A stretch of 64,000 nt of DNA, taken from positions 26,446,373 to 26,510,372 of the forward strand of contig OY720643.1 in NCBI GenBank assembly GCA_963169105.1, in the 5' to 3' direction. The notes under the pieces were generated by a model. That model did no database searches and had not been told where the DNA came from. It saw only the letters and a program-made list of their open reading frames with translations. Of this stretch, positions 25,483 to 36,763 are shown piece by piece. Numbering within the stretch: position 1 is the first letter of the stretch; every line of letters begins with the position of its first letter. The stretch comes from Ceriagrion tenellum (Eukaryota > Arthropoda > Insecta > Odonata > Coenagrionidae). Both the position numbers and the translations under genes were made by a program.

Positions 25483-26925
25483 ATTGACCTTTTTGAAGAA
25501 AATCCTCAATATGAAAGTTTCCAGTAATAATGGAAGTTTACAGGAAAAGCATGTAATAATCGTTACGATATTTCGAGACGACTGAGTGATCATGGGGAAG
25601 AGGGTGAACGAAGTCTGGCTCACTGAGAGGGCCTCAGATAACAGATGCCGAAAAACATTGAAGCAAGTCTCCACCTCTACGAGCTACAGAATTGTGAGCT
25701 CAACTACACTAGCGGATCATGGACATTTTATTTCTACTTATCCTTTCCTGAAATTACAAAGCTATTGAACTAATGACGACTTTTGTCGAAACCATAATCG
25801 AAATAGTGTGGAATATCCAAAGTAAAAACAATTTCTTTCAGAGGCGGGAACCATTTCCATTATTTTCCCCGTAAGTCTTAGTCGTCACATAATATAAAAT
25901 TTGGAAATACATACCATGCTAGTTACTAATCCACTAATAGAAAATCAAATATCAACGCAACTTATCACGTCCACAAACGCATTGGAAATATTTACGTATA
26001 TCACGATTCCGTCGTATATCTTCTCTTTTTAACTGACAAAAACACGGGATATTTGGAATATTGGAAAATGATCCTTGGTGACCAAAAAATATTTTTACTT
26101 TACCTCCTCAGAAGTGTACTGGCAAAGAAGTGCAATTGTCACCGCAACGCTTTGCAACCGAGATTTGCAACACCTAAACAGAGGATAACTTTCAATAAGA
26201 TTCAAAGTCTATCGAGATGAGGGAAGATGATGGGAAATTATATACGATGCGATAAGATATATCGCGCGCTATCAAACGAAACGGAATGCAGTGTGATATG
26301 AGGTATCCGGTACTATACAATGTAATTCCACCTTTAGGATACGATCTGCGATTCATAGCGTATTTTCATTGAGAAGCTATAAGTTTCTATGTGATATTAA
26401 AATTAGAATGGGTTAGCTCTACGCGAAACAACTTAACGGAAATATCAAAACCTCCTTAAATAGAAAAAATTAACCTTCTTAAATAGAATTAATGCAGTAT
26501 CAACTGTAGTATACAAAGTCTATAAAAGTAAAACATTTATACGACACTGGTGACACGGACATTATAACTTTATCTCCTCAAAAATAATTCCATGTCAAGA
26601 AGTGAAAGAAGCTATAATGCATGAGAGATCCTCCAGAGATCTGTAATGCACAAAATTCCCTACACCTTAAGTACGATTTGTGGCTTCAAAAAACAACGAA
26701 GGCACATGACTCTCCAGCAACATGTGTCACAAAAACAGCGACAAACCATGGGACCCAGTTAGCATTGCATGATCCACTTTCGGACTTTCCCCCTACCAAT
26801 TTAATACTGGTATAATTAATAACTGGTATAATTACAGCCGCCACCATACGTCCCTACGGCGACTCTCAGGGTCATGTGTGGATGCAAAATACACAATCAT
26901 TAAGTAAAAGTCTCGGTGACCCCAA
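25483..26925. other. Non-coding stretch
   Basis: Nothing recognised. Short frames only. Confidence 0.5.
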
Positions 26926-27190
26926 TTATGCACGGCGCTCTGCTTAATTCCCGGCGCCACAGAAAGAGAGGGGTATCGAGGCTCCCGAGAAGGCATGCAG
27001 CGAATGCCGGCATATCGCCGCTCCCCCTTCTCCGCCGGGACGAGATGTTCTCCCCGCCGCACCGCAGCTTCACGGCGTGGGCTACGGCGTAAATTGAATT
27101 AGATTCCCCGACTTGCCCTTGAACCAAAAATTCGCCCGCTCAGCCTCCTCGCGGCTGCACCGGATCATCGATTTGCTCGGCCTTTCTCTC
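26926..27190. other. GC-rich, CpG-bearing patch
   Basis: This sharp GC-rich block has several CpGs. Two overlapping minus-strand frames of 75-76 codons cross it without any recognisable domain. It might be a promoter or 5' exon region; unproven. Confidence 0.3.
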
Positions 27191-27193
27191 CCT

Positions 27194-27244
27194 CACACAC
27201 AACTCACACACAACTCACACACAACCCACACACAACTCACACAC
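27194..27244 (+). repeat. CA-rich minisatellite, 11-bp unit
   Basis: About 4.6 tandem copies of CACACACAACT, with one C substitution in the third unit. Confidence 0.9.
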
Positions 27245-27780
27245 CCGTGTCTGAGCGATGAAATAGACTACTGAGCACGAGGACCCTTCCTTCCATTGAG
27301 TTTCCTTGGCCCAGGTGATGATGATTCCACGGGCGGGTCGGATGCTGAAACCCTTGGGCAGTAAGCTGTATTTTCTTTTAATCAAATATTTTGCCGAGGT
27401 AGTGCGGGCAGCGTGGATGTTGTTCAAGTGTAGCTGTCTCACAGGCAAATGAAATAATTTTAGCGAGAGGATAGGAAAAGGGCAGTACAGTTAATATTGT
27501 ATCCGACTGAATTTTCGGTTATTACTCCCAAAATGATGCAATAAACAATATTTACTTCCTTCGAGATGAACATCGAGGAACACTTCTGACCTGCTTCATA
27601 GGTCTTGTACTTCGTAAAGATAAAAAACTGTGTTCTTAATTCCCCAACAAATTTCACATTAATCGAAATGTAATCTATTGCCACATCATTTACCATCGAG
27701 GAATAGGTTTAATATTGCAATGTAAGAATAGTAGCATTGAGCTTCGATAATGCAAAGATACTTGCTCTCAGCATGTGTAA
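27245..27780. other. Non-coding stretch
   Basis: Nothing recognised. Confidence 0.5.
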
Positions 27781-27782
27781 TG

Positions 27783-28345
27783 CAACCAATGTTTCAAACT
27801 CGGATAAGGAAATAGCTTCAAGGCTCCTACCTAGACTGTGGGTAGAGTAAACATAAAATCATCAGATACAGTTAAATATCTTGGAATTACCTTAGCTTCT
27901 GATATATCGTGGGGAACAAACATACCAAACATACGCGTCACAGTACTAAAGAAACTAGGATTTATCAAGAGTACAATGAGAAGGTTCTCGGATGAAATAG
28001 TAAAAGAGGGATGCTACTTCGCTCGGGGACACCTTTAATACGCCGCGAGAATTTAGGACCCTGATCATAAAAATTTAACTAAAAAAATTAATAAGATACA
28101 AAGAAAAAGAAAAGCTATACACTTCGTTAAAAACTGCTACGACCGAAAATATGGTGTTTCACAACTTTTAGAGGGATTAAGGAGGGAGCCCCTAGAGACT
28201 CGGAGATTGTACGCTAGGTTTAGATTGTTGAAAAATTCAGAACTTCTGTGTTTCAGAGTGGCACAGAGAATATTATCATGACGCCTCACAAAATTTCTAG
28301 GTCCGGTAGGAGCGATACAATAAGAGAGAATTTTAATGAATTTGT
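27783..28345 (+). mobile_element. CR1/Jockey-type LINE fragment (copy C)
   Basis: Conceptual translation gives VKYLGITLASDISWGTNI (about 27868-27921), then EGCYFA, and after frame breaks KINKIQRK and LLEGLRREPLETRRLYARF. This is the segment C-terminal to the RT palm in CR1/Jockey-type elements, and it reaches further 5' than the other copies here. The sequence leaves the family at about 28335, just after the RSDTIRE equivalent, so the 3' UTR seen in copies A, B, F and G is missing. Frameshifts and stops make it dead. Confidence 0.8.
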
Positions 28346-31300
28346 TAACTCCACATGTAAGCAACCATATCCCACAAACGTTTCATGTGTGCACTAAGAA
28401 GCATTAAGGAGCAATTTTTCTCTTGTAACTACGAGCAAAAGTTATATCATTCTGCAAAAAAGATCTTATAACTCCAACTTAGGACTCGTAATTACCAGTC
28501 TAGCATTGTGTATCACTGATCCTACATTAGCCCAAATTAAAGAGGGCACACAATAGATTTTAATATTTTTTTCAAATTAGTAAAATACATTCTTTGTTTC
28601 ATGATATGATCTAGCAAAGAGGAATACATTTTAAATGAAATCCATGCAACATGGCCTTATGTTTAACGCAGCATACAAATTTTAGAGATTAGAAAGATTT
28701 CAGGTACTCATCCGTTATGTATTATAAAGGACTTTAGCCAAAAAGAATAAGAAAATAGATGGCATGGGTGTAATGTTCTCTTCAAGCTGGATATGGTGAT
28801 CTAAGCTGTCTGCTTAGATCCCCATGTACAGAATATACGGATTAACTGTCACCAAGGGAACAAAAAAACGATGAATCGAAAAAAGTTTCTCGTCCGAGGA
28901 GAGAAAAAAGTGACCGCTCACCTACAGATGAGCATTTACAAAGTTGCGCTTCTTCCGAGCAAGCGAACTTTCCTCACGAACTATTTTATGAAAAAAATGT
29001 AAATTCTTAAACCATGTCTCTGCACATTCAAACACTTTCGTGGAAACTCCTCTTACGAGAAACACCAATTAAAAAAAGAAGAGGGGATGAGATGGAATAT
29101 TTTAGGAGATCTGGGCCCGTTGCAAAAAGGCACTTACTGCTAAGTTCCTCATCGATCCATCCTCGATCACATCGGCCGGGGACAATAAAAGGTACGGGAA
29201 CCACTATGTCACTCATTTCACTCCGTGTTTAATGTGAAAGACACGAAAGCAAGGACGATAACGAATAACTGGGACAGAGCAAAAGACAAATACTTTTCGC
29301 GTGTCCATTAAGGTGAAAGCGAGAGTGTACCTCGGCTTCTCAAAGAGTGCACTGTGAAGTGAATGTTTACAGCATCTTGCATGGTGAGTGGGCCGTCCTA
29401 AAAACGAAAAATTCAGTTCAGAAATATGACGCATGCTTTCAGCGCAAAAGCTTCGTTGCTTTATCTATCGAGTTTTGAAGCCATTTAACATAAAGTGCAT
29501 AACTCTGTATTCAGTACAACGGCATTCGTATTTCTCACAATGTCACTCTCTCAGTACTTTGGTCTAAAATGGTTACTCTCTCATTACTCGCAATGTCTCA
29601 AAGTGCATCGGCGCTAACTCATAGCAGATGCTGTTTCCGAACTATAAGAGGGTAAATAAAAATTCTCTCGGTAATCTCTTACTCGATGAGATACACCTAC
29701 ATCCTACAGAGTCTAGTGCATGGAGCTTCACATACTCAACTAATACGAAAAACATCGCAGTTGATCATTTTAACAAAACTTTATCGTAATGTTTAACGTG
29801 TAAAATACTATCAAAAAAAAGTCAAGGAAGGTTAAACATGAGGACAAATTCTCCATAGCTTTTACGGAAGCATTAAAATTAACCTTATAACATTGAAACT
29901 CGGGCATCGTGTACATATGGATATGAAAATCAGAGGACGTTTTGGCAACAGAATCTTTGAATCAGAACAGAATCTGAAATCATTCTAAATGAATTATGTC
30001 GATGATGTTTTGGATGGTGGATGATTTTCCAGGTGATTGATATTCAATGTTTTTGATTCAACTAAGTCACGCATTAAAAAAAGAAATATGATCCATCCTC
30101 CGTGAATGTCTTACGATGTCCGTTTTCCCGTATGAGAATGCTGGCAACTTTTGAGAAAGATGGCCTCATAAAATCCAGATTGAAGAAAGGAAAACTTTAC
30201 GACGCGATGGCATGTTTTATGACAGATAAATTCAGTACACGACATCTAAATTACGGCGTACACCCGCAACAACTGTCGATCAAATGGTGGGTGTTGTTAT
30301 ATTTATCATTTTTACGAATTACGAGAGCACTGAACACTATCATCATTCATAATTTATTGTGCAGACATGGATTACTGACTGGGTTTCAAATGTAACACTT
30401 TTAGGAATCTTATGGATTTAAGAAAGGTACTTGCTTAGTCAATACTGAGGGAATGCCAAAAATAGAACTCATCTCAAACTATGAAAAAATTGTTTAATTC
30501 TTATCCGTGATATGAAATTGCGATTTGAAGAGATAAATAATAAAAACATATTTAGCATACATACTTAGCATAGTACTTCTCAGCTTATCTCTTGTCTTCA
30601 ACCGAACTTATCAACAATTTTTAGGTCATATTTTTAATTCCTGCACTAAAGTTATGAATTCTATATTCCTTATCTTATTTATATAGAATTTTAACGCGCA
30701 AACGACGTTTCTATTGAAATTAAGTTCAGCTCATTTTCTAACCCTTTTTATTCTCCATCGTCTAAATAATCCTTTTTTTATCATTTTGAGATCTTATACA
30801 GGCTCTAAGCCACCAATAAGTTTTATATGAAACTATAAAATAAGAAGGCTACGTATTTAATGTAATACTTGAAGAGGATTAGAAACTGAGAACTCAATAA
30901 ACAGTTTGGGCACCAATCAGATATTTGTCGGAGGGAACAGAAATTAACAAGGTGAAAAAATAGATAAGTCTGGCAAAGTAAAAAATGGCACAAAAGACAT
31001 CGTAATGGCGGTGTATTAGAGGTTATACACAGTGGAATGGGCCTCCTTAACCGAAAAAAATAGCTAAATTACGTCTTCCTTTTCCGTATCCTACTTAAAA
31101 AGACCAGTTTATCTGAGCACGAGCACCGTTAGGCTCCTTGTCCCGTCACATTTTCTACCTTCCATTTACCAGCTCAAGATTTTTAGTTTCGCCGAAAACG
31201 AGGCAGCTAATTCTAACAGCAAACTAATTTATACCTTTATAATTAAGCAACGATTAGTCTATTTTTATTACATTGGACATCATATCATTTGACGGTGGAA

Positions 31301-34058
31301 TATTACCAAAATTCTTAAGAAAGAAAAACTACTACAGTGTTTCCGCACTTTTTCCACCTTACTTGGCTGCTCTAGAATCGTTTAATAGGGATTTTGGCTC
31401 ACTGCTCTCCGTTAAATTTTTTGGGCATAACGAAGAAGTATATTGAGGAGGTTAAAAAAACTACATTGATTTGCGGGGAGGTCTTGGATAAAAGTATTAC
31501 CCTTTTCTTTGCATTACCCCATCTTCGCGAGTCTTTTATTTGACTAAGGTATTCAAATATCCTGTTTTGCAGTTGATAATATTTGCCGCACTAAGAATTC
31601 TACGTAGTATAAGAGACAAAACATCGGCTTCCAATACTCCTTGGCTCAAAGCCCAGAAATTTTCACAACACCGACCTGAGGAGTCAGTGTTCTCAGGAGG
31701 TGACTAATTATTGCTCAGCAGAGATGGTTGATGCTAAAGCTAATAAAGGTAGAAATAAAATATTATTAATATAACCATTAAGTTACTCAGTCTGTCCGAA
31801 AATTCAATTCCCATAAGACAATACGCGTTTGTGTTTATTTCATTCACTAGTTGTCCTTTTTTCCTTTTAGAGGATTAAAATAGATATACATTGCATACAA
31901 TGTCGAAACTAATGGTAAACCTAAAGAAACATTTTATAACTTTCTATTCGTTCATGCAAGTTCCGGTAACTGCTATAAATCGTGAAATTTTGGATAGTAA
32001 TTATGGTTAAATTGCTCAATATTACACGTTTTATCTGACTGACAGTATTCCTGATTCATAAACGCATGTCACTGACAAATTGATGAGAAAATATATTTGA
32101 TCGTGCACAGCTTGAGGTCAGCAAGTATTACAGTCATAATTTTTTTTAAGTTTCGTAGTGAAGATTACAACAGAGTATTATATGCTATAAACATTTGGTA
32201 AAAATGCCTCAGAGCCAAAAAACTGTTTCTTATATTTTACTCATATCAGAAAAGCATAAAAAATCTTTCAAGTGTACAGGTTTCTTTTATCACTATTATA
32301 ATTACTTGAATTCAAGTTATAGTGTTTAAATTTTCACTATAGGATGGATGAAAGAATTAAGTATTTATATCTTGTATCGCGCGTGTCATTTCAGAATTAT
32401 CAATTTATCGCTTATTTAACAAATTCATATTGTTTGGAATTCAGAGCTATGGCCATGAACGGGAATTTTTGTCTGGCACTTTAGATCTAGTAAATCGAAC
32501 TGTTAAATGTTAAAAGCTGCAAGAAATATACATCCTACACCTTATGAGAATTTATACAGTCCTATCAATTATAAGGATTGGTTGGCGTCCGATGAAATTT
32601 TTGTCACCAAATCACCGCTTTTCATTTAGCCTCGGAATAAATGAAGTAATCAACCGTTCCTTTTGAAATCCTGCACCCAATATCACTATTGGCGATGAGC
32701 ATTTCCATTGGGTACTTTCACTACAAATTTCTTCCTATTCTATTCCATAAGAAGAATTTTTGGAATCAGCACAAGAGTTTCCAGACCATGGCAGGCTTAA
32801 GAGTGGTTTCGTTGCCATACTGGCTGGAGATTTCAAACAAAAACTAATGGCCATAGCTTAAGGAAATTCATCGGATAAAATTATTGTTTGCCTTGAAGAG
32901 ATATAAAATTGGGAAAGGATATTAAAACTGAAGCCCGCAACTAACATTTAAGCTGAGCGTTTTTACGAGGTTTACATTGGCGATTTTGCAGCCCAACGAA
33001 TAGAGATCGGAAATGGGTCACTCAAATGGAAAGCTTAAATTCTCATTCTTGTATGCGTGGATATGTACTTAATTCAATCACTAATTAATCTTTCCTTTCA
33101 AAGTCGGGTCTCTCTCTTGGTATGAATACGTAGGGGATTAAGCCCCAAAACTGATCAACTGGTAAAATGGGTATCTATAGCCTTCAAGAAAATACATGCT
33201 AAGCAAAGAAAAGCAAATTTAAGACGTTCCTAGGGAACATAGAAATAAGGTATCAGGTTAAATAACCAATACTCATACAGTGGGCAGTAGTATTATGCTG
33301 GTCGACAGTATCAATTTTTTTCATTAAAGATGACTCAGAATTGTAATTTTTACACCTTGAACTGTCAAAAAATTTAATTACTGCTGAGATAGGGAATAGG
33401 ATTTTGAGCGAGTGCAAATGATTATTGATGACGGTAGTTAAAAATTTTGGGCTTTCAAGCCATTTGAATTTTCCATAACAATTTCCGTCTGGCATGGAGG
33501 TTATCCATCATGATTGTATGATGACGATCTGCCGTTAAAAATATGTCGCATTACGTTGGAAAATAAATATTCAGAATTTATATTGAAATATTTATAGTAT
33601 AAAAAGCCTGCATAAATAAATTATCGATATTGAGTTTTTCACGCATTACGGGCGTTATTATGATATAATAAAACATTGGAGGGTACTTATATCTACCTGA
33701 GGGATAGGACACATTACCACCACAGGCTGTGGAAAACGCCGAGTAAAAAAACACCACTTGCTAATTGTCGAGCTTTAATACCGGATGACAATCAATTATA
33801 TGTGCCTATTTTATACTTAACTGACATCATTTAAAAGCGCTCTTTTCAGTTGAAGAAAGAAAGGGGACAGATTTACATAATTCATAAGAAACCGAGCAAC
33901 TTTTAGCGAGCTATCAAATTTTAATTATTTCAAACTATTCAACGGAGTAATCCGAGTATCGAATAAAATCGAGAAAGAGTAACTAGTTATCGAGCTGAGT
34001 TACCGAAGCACTAGGAAGAGGGACCCTTCGGCCACCACAGGATCCCACTGCCCCTAAT
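28346..34058. other. Long AT-rich stretch without recognisable features
   Basis: This is the longest blank part of the window. Short frames such as the 97-codon one at 30102 show no domain, and I noticed no repeat shared with the rest of the window. Confidence 0.5.
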
Positions 34059-34059
34059 T

Positions 34060-34610
34060 AGGCAGTCTCTTACGCAATGTCCCAAACGAATTCCGATGTA
34101 CCTCGTCGGCTTGAACAACATGGAACTGATACCTCCACTTTCTTTTCACGGACGAACTTCCATTCTCTCCTCGTCTCCCATTCATGCATCGACCCTCTTT
34201 CTCCTTTCATTCCGTTTTCTTTTCTGCCCTCCTTATCATCGTCCTCCACGTCCTCCAGTCGCCAGAGGAGCGAGACCTCCGCACTCGCGAGGGAAAACAA
34301 GCGCGAAGCGAAAGAAAGAAAAAAAATAAAACAAACGAATCTCGAATGGCGCTCGCACAACGGGGACGCGAGCGTAAAGAAGAGAGCGGGAGACACGGGC
34401 GGAGGACTTCGATGCGAGGAGAGGGCTCATCACCTCCTCCCGTGCGCAAACAAAAGAACTGCGGACTCCGCCTTGGGGGGTAGCGGCGGTGGGAGAGGTG
34501 GGGCCTGACCTCTAGTCCTTTCATATCCTCCAGGGAGGTCGCATTACCGCAGCGCATTCGTAGCAAGGGAACGACATTGCACTCACACACGCGAGAGAAT
34601 GAAAGGGCCG
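34060..34610. other. GC-rich, CpG-bearing patch
   Basis: The block is crossed by overlapping open frames on both strands (up to 149 codons), rich in R, S, P and E. No frame shows a domain and they are mutually exclusive, so I do not call a gene. Position and composition suit a regulatory island. A repeat block (X) begins immediately after it. Confidence 0.35.
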
Positions 34611-34616
34611 TGTAAT

Positions 34617-34837
34617 CTACAACTGGGTGGGTTTTTTTGAAGAAATAATACTCCAAGTGTAGAAAACTATGCCACCAAATATTCTACGTTGAGCCAATGG
34701 CTTGAGTTTTGGAATATGACGTTTCGTCGGCATCGCGTACATGTTCTTTTGAATTGAACGTATGCTTCAGCAATCAGAGTAAAGGTATATTAAAAAAAAA
34801 ACAATTTCAAATATAAAAAAGATGTATCCTTACATCC
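34617..34837. repeat. Repeat block X, copy 1
   Basis: This block of about 220 bp runs from ACAACTGGGTGGG to GTATCCTTAC and recurs at 35288-35510 with scattered substitutions. The identical order of sub-blocks (GAAAACTATGCCACCAAATA, CATCGCGTACATGTTCTTTT, GCTTCAGCAATCAGAGT) shows a direct repeat. No domain could be recognised. Confidence 0.85.
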
Positions 34838-35033
34838 TGAACAAATAGGTACCAAAACTCGTTCTTTCCGCGCAAAATAAGCAATCACAATAAATACTGA
34901 GCACCACTAAATACACTCCCATAATACACTTCACCATTTCACCTCCCCAAACCTTATCTTTACACGGCTGGTGTCCTAACACCCTCTTCCACACGACCAT
35001 GTGGCGGCTCGCAGGGTATATGATGATGTAGGT
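34838..35033 (+). mobile_element. CR1-type LINE 3' terminus (copy D)
   Basis: Only the last roughly 195 bp of the family remain: GAACAAATAGGTACC and the TTCTTTCCGCGC block, then the 3' UTR with CGACCATGTGGCGGCTCGCA and a degenerate GATGATGTAG tail. It begins abruptly inside block X and runs directly into block Y. Confidence 0.8.
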
Positions 35034-35285
35034 ATATACCTTCGCCAAATAGTAGAAGCATTCATGGACTGATTTCAAAAATAATTCTAAGGCAACAAAT
35101 ACACATCGTCAAAATACGCAAGGAGTCGTGAGAAGAGGCAGGGGTTATTTATAAAAAGAACAGAAAAAACGAAAGTTCTTCATCAAAACGTTTTCACACT
35201 CAGTGAACACGCGAATAAACGAGTGAATACATCGTCTGGAAGGGGAGAAAAAGTAGGCCATCATACAATGTAAATAAATAAACGA
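35034..35285. repeat. Repeat block Y, copy 1
   Basis: About 250 bp starting TATACCTTCGCCAAATAGTA. It recurs directly after another CR1-type 3' end at about 43316-43555, including the landmarks TTTTCACACTCAGTGAACAC and GCGAATAAACGAGTGAATAC. Not coding as far as I can tell. Confidence 0.85.
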
Positions 35286-35287
35286 AT

Positions 35288-35510
35288 TTACAACTGGGTG
35301 GGTTTTTTTTAAAGAAATAATGGTGCAAGTGTAGAAAACTATGCCACCAAATATTATACCTTGAGCCAATGTCTTGAGTTCAGGAATATGACAAGTTTCT
35401 TCGGCATCGCGTACATGTTCTTTTGGATTGAACATATGCTTCAGCAATCAGAGTGAAGGTATAGTTTAAAAAACCATTAAATTGCAAATATAAAAAAGAA
35501 GTATCCTTAC
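35288..35510. repeat. Repeat block X, copy 2
   Basis: Direct repeat of 34617-34837, so the CR1 3' end plus Y unit is bracketed by X on both sides. See findings. Confidence 0.85.
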
Positions 35511-36150
35511 TTAACGCAAAAATCCTGTAATTTTCCGCAGAAATGTTTTTACTCGTTTCAACGCGTTTCACCAGCTTGCAGCATCGGAAAATTTGTAACG
35601 CTGACAAAGAGTGTTATGCAGTACACCAAGTTAAATACATTACCCCAAAAAGTACTAGAATTATTATTTAAGGCATTTGGAGCGATTAAAAAAAAATATA
35701 TTTGCGCGAAATGTTGTTTAGGTGCACTTATCAGTAATGTGTAAGAAAAAAGTGTATAAGTTAATGTTAACGGTTTGGTTTCTCCATTATTAAATTCTAT
35801 TAATCACCCAACCTTTCGGAATTTGACAGATATTCCGAAATGATTTGATTAAATATGCTCAGCTTTTCTCCTGCACTAGAAAAAATAAGTCTCGTATTAA
35901 TACACTGGCGGAAAACAAATATATAAGCATCATGGGATATCCTTCGCAAAAACGGATGTGTTTCAGTGAAATGTGGTCAAAAAGTTTTTCTGACTTTCTA
36001 AGAAGTATTCGAAGTACGGATTCAATGACTAATGCCACTGTTTCCACCACCAACATTGAATACTCCACGAAGAAAAGCTTGAAAATCTCGAGTGAATATA
36101 AATGAAGTTTTTCAATTCTCCTTGGTTTTACTTCATTAAGTAGCAAATAT
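35511..36150. other. Non-coding stretch
   Basis: Nothing recognised. Overlapping frames on both strands at 35845-36146 have no domain. Confidence 0.45.
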
Positions 36151-36151
36151 T

Positions 36152-36763
36152 GAGGTAACAGTACAGGAGTTCCTGTACCTTGGAAGCAAAATCTCGTCAG
36201 ACGGAGGTAGTGTCAAAGATCTCATCAGCAGGAATAATCAGGCCAAAGCAGCTTTTATTAAGAAGAAAGCGCTCTTAACTTCCAACAACATTAATTTGCA
36301 TTTAAGAAAACTCCTACTCAAGACATTTGTGTGGAGTGTTTTGCTTTATTGAAGTGAGACATGGACGATTGGTAGGAATGGAAGAAAGAGAATAGAGGCC
36401 TTTGAGACTTGGTGCTACCGGAGAATCCTTAAAATACCTTGGATGGAGAGGGTGACTCATGAAGCGGTACTAAGGAGAGCTGATGAGGTACCATGTCTGT
36501 AGAACACAGTGAGAAAGAGACGAGACACCTGGATAGGCCACATTATAAAACATGAGGGACTATTTGAAACCATTATAGAGGGCTCAGTTCAGGGTAAAAA
36601 TGCGACAGGTAGACCCAGAAAGGAATATGTTAAACAGATTGTAAAGGATATGGACTGCCATTCTTACTTGGAGTTGAAGAGGCTGGTCCAAGATCGGGCG
36701 GAATGGAGACGGAAAACGACTGCTGCAAACCAATCTACGGATTGATGACCACAAGAAGAAGAT
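36152..36763 (+). mobile_element. RTE-like LINE, 5'-truncated 3' end
   Basis: One frame from 36152 reads QEFLYLGSKISSDGG, then FVWSVLLY-stop-SETWTIG, FETWCYRRILKIPW and, after a second stop, TWIGHIIKHEG and GRPRKEYVKQIVKDM, ending at a stop at 36743-36745. This is the region C-terminal to the RT palm of RTE/BovB-like non-LTR elements. It is homologous to, but clearly diverged from, the element at 50.5-53.4 kb. Two in-frame stops make it a pseudogene. The 3' end has a 5-bp hairpin (36731-36744) and an AAGAAGAAG tail (about 36752-36762), the same arrangement as in the larger copy. Confidence 0.85.

Noticed and set aside
27194..27244. CRISPR-like direct repeats
   Set aside because: Simple CA-rich minisatellite with no spacers, in a eukaryotic setting.
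34070..34656. Long overlapping frames on both strands (up to 149 codons) as a possible gene
   Set aside because: The frames are mutually exclusive, rich in R, S, P and E from GC-rich DNA, and show no domain or splice pattern.
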